Shown: positions 31,720 to 34,415 of the stretch, in pieces
Numbering within the stretch: the stretch's first letter is position 1
Layout: every line of letters starts with the position of its first letter
Virus record (IMG/VR): IMGVR_UViG_3300022074_000176
Coordinates: 1-34,415 of that record
DNA from: a virus
DNA length: 34,415 nt
Direction: 5' to 3' (one strand)
Notes under the pieces: model-generated
The model's database searches: none
The model's input: the letters and a program-made list of their open reading frames with translations, nothing else
Told to the model about the DNA's origin: nothing
Program-made: the position numbers and the translations under genes

Positions 31720-32484
31720 TTAAATCATTCCTTTTATGAAGAACGTATCGGTCTTCAGATTATTGTCCAGATAGCGATTAATTCTATCGACTGCTTTGTT
31801 AAACTTCTCCTGCCCTGAAAGCAACGTCTCTTCACTTGCTTGGTAAACTCCGATGGCATACGGGTAGCTCTTTTCCTGAGCCACCCAGTAGAAGGTGTCA
31901 AGTCCGAGCACTGTGCAGTAGATGTAGGCTTGGATATCGTATCCGTAATCCCTAACCGCGTACCTAAACTGTTTAAGTCCACGGGTGGTCTTGTGGTCAC
32001 TGATGTAGTTCTCGTTCAAGCAATCAAGGAATCCCCTTACCGGAACGCCGTTGATTTGCTCATTGAACTCATGCTGGTAGTTGCCGATGAGGTATGTTTC
32101 TAATACCCCACTGACCTTCAGCCTTTCAATCATCTCCTTGGCTTTCTGGAAGTCGTCCTCTCCAATGAGCTTGAGACCTTTCTGGTCTGCCTCTTCTTGG
32201 AAGTCCTTAGCCCAAGCCTTGTACTTGTTGGTCATGCGTGGTGCACGACCCCCTATCTCCTCACACTTAGTGCTGTCATTGAGCACCATGAATTGCTTAT
32301 CGAAATCCTCTGGAGTGAAGAGTAGGCAGTCGTACATGCTACCGAAGGTTAGTGCATCGCTTTCCTTGAAGAGCTGACCCCTCATGTACATCTCCCATAG
32401 CTTCATGTCTTGAAGCGCATACTTGATGGAGCTGTAGGACAGGTGGCCCTTGCCTACTGATTCTGCTAGCTTAATACTTAGCAT
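31720..32484 (-). CDS. RecE-like PD-(D/E)XK exonuclease (DUF3799 type)
   Basis: This 254-residue protein has the layout of phage exodeoxyribonuclease VIII-like enzymes. A start segment LSYSSIKYALQD leads into ALTFGSMYDCLLFTPED, near residue 45. The catalytic core is VRGFLDCLNENYISDHKTT (D154, D163-H-K165). A downstream YGYDIQAYIYC carries the Q-x-x-x-Y helix. The enzyme would resect dsDNA ends to give 3' tails for the annealing protein encoded one base upstream (TGATG overlap). The pair is a recombination module comparable to RecE/RecT. Confidence 0.8.
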   Translation of the reverse strand: MLSIKLAESVGKGHLSYSSIKYALQDMKLWEMYMRGQLFKESDALTFGSMYDCLLFTPEDFDKQFMVLNDSTKCEEIGGRAPRMTNKYKAWAKDFQEEADQKGLKLIGEDDFQKAKEMIERLKVSGVLETYLIGNYQHEFNEQINGVPVRGFLDCLNENYISDHKTTRGLKQFRYAVRDYGYDIQAYIYCTVLGLDTFYWVAQEKSYPYAIGVYQASEETLLSGQEKFNKAVDRINRYLDNNLKTDTFFIKGMI

Positions 32485-33017
32485 CAGGACTTGGCTTTTT
32501 CTACTGCAAACGCTTGAAGTCTGTCAAACTTCTCCTTTGAGAACATCGTCTTCGATTGCTTGCTAATCTTCTTCCACGCCTCGACCACGTCCTCTGAATT
32601 TTTGAGGTAGGTGACAGCCTTTTGGTAGTCTGCTTCAGTGGTGTCCTCGCTTGCGTTTTGCTTAGCGATAGCATCCTTGACCTCGTTTGCTGACGCGATG
32701 CTTGCGTCGATACCGATTCCAAGCATGGCGAGTGCGCGTCCCACGGCTGACGTCTCGCAGTTCTCTACGTAGCTCGTCTTGTTGATGTTACTGGAAGACT
32801 TGACCTCGTGGGCGAGTCCTGTTGCGATGACACGTTGTTCGGGGTCGGCGATGATGGTCTTGCAGATGCACTCGTCCTTATCATCCAACATCGTTACCTC
32901 TGTGGAGATGGTCCAGTTCTTGTACTGCTCTTCTTGACGGAAGAATTTGACACGCTCGCTTACATCGACGTATGCCTTGCCACGTATGTTCGTGGTCTTG
33001 AATTTGTAATCACTCAT
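32484..33017 (-). CDS. ssDNA-annealing protein (ERF/Rad52-type family)
   Basis: This 177-residue protein has the well-known signature NINKTSYVENCETSAVGRA (about residues 77-95) followed by LAMLGIGIDASIASANEV. It is preceded by TGLAHEVKSSS and an ISTEVTMLDD strand. In ERF- and Sak-type phage annealing proteins this block lies in the core fold. It binds and pairs ssDNA from the exonuclease encoded next. A charged linker and a helical C-terminus follow. The ATG overlaps the previous stop by 8 nt. The exact SSAP subfamily is not certain from sequence reading. Confidence 0.7.
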   Translation of the reverse strand: MSDYKFKTTNIRGKAYVDVSERVKFFRQEEQYKNWTISTEVTMLDDKDECICKTIIADPEQRVIATGLAHEVKSSSNINKTSYVENCETSAVGRALAMLGIGIDASIASANEVKDAIAKQNASEDTTEADYQKAVTYLKNSEDVVEAWKKISKQSKTMFSKEKFDRLQAFAVEKAKS

Positions 33018-33222
33018 TGGATTGAATTTGGGTTTCTTTATTTAACTGATTGTCGTACTCTTCCACTAAGGTTTCGTACTCGTCGAGCATCATGCTCTGG
33101 TGTGCCAACAGCTTGACGAATGCTTTCCGCTCCGTGTTCGCTTGTTTGGCGAAGTTCGGGAATCTGTGTGAAAGTTTCAACAAATTGAGCACCTTTCTTA
33201 CAAACTTTTTTATCACACTCAT
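33010..33222 (-). CDS. Small basic helical protein (70 aa)
   Basis: It starts at the ATG of an ATGA overlap with the upstream gene; the frame is open further to 33288, but that would overlap it heavily. It has 70 residues, a Lys/Leu-rich amphipathic N-terminus (MSVIKKFVRKVLNLLKLSHR), and then an acidic helix with MLDEYETLVEEYDNQL. No family is recognised. The basic amphipathic start could bind membrane or nucleic acid. It overlaps the annealing-protein gene by 8 nt. Confidence 0.55.
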   Translation of the reverse strand: MSVIKKFVRKVLNLLKLSHRFPNFAKQANTERKAFVKLLAHQSMMLDEYETLVEEYDNQLNKETQIQSNE

Positions 33223-33425
33223 GATTCCCAGTCTTTTAGCGCATCGATTAGACCATAGTTCTCTGCTTCGTCGTTGATACGCATACAACGCTGGATGAAC
33301 TCTTCGGGTGTGATGTTGCCGAGGTCATACCTGCGACACACATCAAGGAACAGCTTACAAACTGTCTCGCTGTCGTGGAGCTGAAATGTTCTCTGCTCGC
33401 TCGTTATTTTTTCTTCTGTCAACAT
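33219..33425 (-). CDS. Small hypothetical protein (68 aa)
   Basis: This 68-residue acidic helical protein contains ETVCKLFLDVCRRYDLGNIT and EEFIQRCMRINDEAENYGLI. I chose the ATG at 33425 rather than the GTG at 33485, since the latter region is occupied by a better-supported small membrane ORF in another frame. It is not recognised. It is coupled to the next gene by ATGA. Confidence 0.5.
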   Translation of the reverse strand: MLTEEKITSEQRTFQLHDSETVCKLFLDVCRRYDLGNITPEEFIQRCMRINDEAENYGLIDALKDWES

Positions 33426-33526
33426 CGGGATTGGATTAGAATGATTATCAGTGTTACAACGATGCCAAGCCAACCGATATTGCACATGGCATCAGAAAAA
33501 TTTTTGTCTCTCATGTCACCCGTCAT
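33419..33526 (-). CDS. Small single-pass membrane protein (35 aa)
   Basis: This is a 35-residue frame that starts at ATG 33526 (an internal ATG at 33514 is possible) and reads MTGDMRDKNFSDAMCNIG, then WLGIVVTLIIILIQSRC. The second half is one clear transmembrane helix with Cys at the end and a short soluble N-terminus. It overlaps the previous gene by 11 nt and the next by 7 nt, like its neighbours, and fills the only gap between them. This supports real translation. Small membrane proteins of early phage regions often modify the host envelope or exclude other phages; no specific role is visible. Confidence 0.55.
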   Translation of the reverse strand: MTGDMRDKNFSDAMCNIGWLGIVVTLIIILIQSRC

Positions 33527-33755
33527 TATCAATGTGCTCCAGCTTCCAGAAAAAGGAGATGACATCATTGAAGTCGGAGAACGTGCGCTGTGTCACTTGG
33601 TCTCCGCTCTTGGAGAAGACGACGGCTTCGTTCATGCCGTTGAGGGTGGTGATGCTGAGCTCCAGCTCACCGATTTGAACCTTGAGCACGCCGGACTCGG
33701 TGGCCTTGTTCATCTGGACCTCGAAGGGTCGGGGGGTTTTATCGAATACACTCAT
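33516..33755 (-). CDS. Hypothetical protein (79 aa)
   Basis: This 79-residue mostly beta-strand protein contains VLKVQIGELELSITTLNGM and NDVISFFWKLEHID. It is not recognised; no catalytic or membrane feature is seen. The leader CTGTAGAAACCCTAATAAAA directly before the ATG at 33755 is shared with the gene at 30151-30765, supporting the start and hinting at separate control of this gene. Confidence 0.6.
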   Translation of the reverse strand: MSVFDKTPRPFEVQMNKATESGVLKVQIGELELSITTLNGMNEAVVFSKSGDQVTQRTFSDFNDVISFFWKLEHIDNDG

Positions 33756-33775
33756 TTTTATTAGGGTTTCTACAG
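33756..33775 (-). promoter_or_regulatory. Leader motif TAGAAACCCTAATAAAAATG
   Basis: On the minus strand TAGAAACCC and an A/T-rich spacer lie between the previous stop and the ATG at 33755. TAGAAACC recurs before 34241 (TATAGAAACC), AAGAAACCC before 33017, and AACCCTA before 30765. Confidence 0.5.
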
Positions 33776-34006
33776 TTAGAACGGGAGATGTTCGTGAGTT
33801 ATTGTGCCATCAGATGTTAAAGAGCCGGAGTCGATGAGATGGCGTGCCATTCGACCGTAGCTACCTTGAAGTGTCCATGCCATGCCGTTCTGAATCAGGA
33901 CGGAAAACAGGTCAAGGATTTCATCTATATCAAGCTGGCCGTCCTCGTATTGGTGAAGCTGTTGGGCTAGCTCTCGGTGTGGAACCATGAATGCCTTAAT
34001 CTTCAT
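33776..34006 (-). CDS. Conserved small phage protein with AWTLQGSYGR motif (76 aa)
   Basis: It starts at the ATG at 34006 (11-nt overlap with the preceding gene) rather than 34051, which would deepen the overlap. It encodes MKIKAFMVPHRELAQQLHQ, then EDGQLDIDEILDLFSVLIQN and GMAWTLQGSYGRMARHLIDS. From memory the sequence EdGeLdxxxxxxLFqxLidtGmaWxLQGxYGRxAxxLI is a very widespread small phage protein of unknown function, often in early regions. No enzymatic role is known to me. Confidence 0.75.
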   Translation of the reverse strand: MKIKAFMVPHRELAQQLHQYEDGQLDIDEILDLFSVLIQNGMAWTLQGSYGRMARHLIDSGSLTSDGTITHEHLPF

Positions 34007-34241
34007 CTTCAACGGTTTCAAATTCAACTCCTTCCAACACCTCAACGGCATCGTCTATCCTTTGCTTGAGGTCAGTGACGAAATCCTTGAGGTCGTTGAG
34101 CATATCTTCTACTCTCTGTCCTCGCTTGCAGTGTTGAATCTCGTAGTTAATATCACGAGCCTCTGGGAGCAGTGAACCTATCTCCATGATGGCGGGAGCG
34201 CACTCCCATCCATCCTCTTTTGTCTTGATGATTTTAGTCAT
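33996..34241 (-). CDS. Hypothetical coiled-coil protein (81 aa)
   Basis: This 81-residue protein has a mixed start (MTKIIKTKEDGWECAPAIME) and a long helix from about residue 38 on (CKRGQRVEDMLNDLKDFVTD then LKQRIDDAVEVLEGVEFE), with heptad-like spacing typical of coiled coils. It ends in an acidic tail. No family is recognised. The ATG at 34241 lies directly after the leader motif shared with the gene at 25185-25502. Its stop overlaps the next start by 11 nt. Confidence 0.6.
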   Translation of the reverse strand: MTKIIKTKEDGWECAPAIMEIGSLLPEARDINYEIQHCKRGQRVEDMLNDLKDFVTDLKQRIDDAVEVLEGVEFETVEDED

Positions 34242-34268
34242 GATGATGTGTTTTTCATGTGGTTTCTA
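34242..34268 (-). promoter_or_regulatory. Leader motif TAGAAACC...AAAACACATCATCATG
   Basis: On the minus strand this leader carries both TATAGAAACC (as before 33755) and AAAACACATCATC before the ATG (as before 25502). It links the two leader types. No TAnnTTTG is present. Confidence 0.5.
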
Positions 34269-34293
34269 TAGTAATAACGCAGGACTTTCCTTG

Positions 34294-34415
34294 TTATTGT
34301 GCGCTGACTTGTGAATTACTGTTAATCAGTTCCTTCATCGCGTCGTTGTTGGCTGTCTTGTACTCCGACAACTTCTTGTTCTCGCTGACCAGCTCATCCA
34401 GCTTCTCACGGAGAG
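34294..34415 (-). CDS. C-terminal end of a helical protein (partial)
   Basis: The frame is open from the right edge to TAA at 34294-34296, so only 39 residues are visible. It is strongly helical and charged (LREKLDELVSENKKLSEYKT, ANNDAMKELI), ending in a Ser/Gln tail, which suggests the end of a coiled coil. No function can be assigned. The 52 nt between its stop and the next ATG hold the leader motif. Confidence 0.55.
   Translation of the reverse strand, partial: LREKLDELVSENKKLSEYKTANNDAMKELINSNSQVSAQ

Noticed and set aside
1-34415. CRISPR array, integrase, insertion sequence or attachment site
   Set aside because: No spaced direct repeats of suitable length, no recombinase or transposase motifs and no tRNA-end duplication were seen.

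Overview
The window is part of the genome of a tailed bacteriophage, most likely a short-tailed (podovirus-like) lytic phage of a Bacteroidetes (Flavobacteriia-type) host. Genes are packed with 1-23 nt overlaps (TAATG and ATGA junctions), Shine-Dalgarno sites are mostly absent, and promoters of the Bacteroidetes form (TTG, about 18 nt, TAnnTTTG) stand before structural genes. The primase-helicase has a VirE_N/BT4734-like N-terminus, which is common in Bacteroidetes elements. No integrase, repressor or attachment site is visible.

Left part (1-25179, + strand) is the virion and lysis block. In order it holds the C-terminal end of a probable beta-sandwich virion protein, two small proteins, a scaffold, the major capsid protein followed by a hairpin, a capsid-region protein followed by a strong terminator, and two probable head-tail adaptor proteins. 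Then come a 1736-residue tail or stabilisation protein, an ejection-type protein, a 718-residue internal protein with a Pro/Ala linker, and a 3306-residue polyvalent protein of 9.9 kb. The block ends with a DUF5675 lysis-type enzyme, a holin and a 44-residue cysteine-containing ORF.

Right part (25185-34415, - strand) is the replication and recombination block, facing the virion block with only 5 nt between the stop codons. Transcription runs from the right edge leftwards. It begins with small conserved phage proteins, then an annealing-type ssDNA protein and a RecE-like exonuclease, a small protein beside a DnaA-domain-IV-like protein, a hairpin, tRNA-Arg(UCU), and a 232-nt non-coding or cryptic block. 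It continues with a second DnaA-IV-like protein overlapped by a DUF3310 gene, the primase-helicase, a Holliday-junction-resolvase-like nuclease, two further PD-(D/E)XK-type nucleases, a third DnaA-IV-like protein, and small unknowns.

The most unusual points are: (1) the giant polyvalent protein carries two extra modules bounded by a repeated [VI]KFQ[GD]xL junction, and one of them resembles an HhH-GPD DNA glycosylase around K1643/D1663; (2) a DUF3310 gene lies largely inside another ORF that is itself ATGA-coupled to the helicase; (3) three small proteins carry a DnaA-domain-IV-like helix-turn-helix without an ATPase; (4) the 232-nt block next to the tRNA has many inverted repeats and two coupled micro-ORFs on the opposite strand; (5) recurrent leader motifs precede several right-arm genes. 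All family assignments come from reading motifs; no database search was possible.
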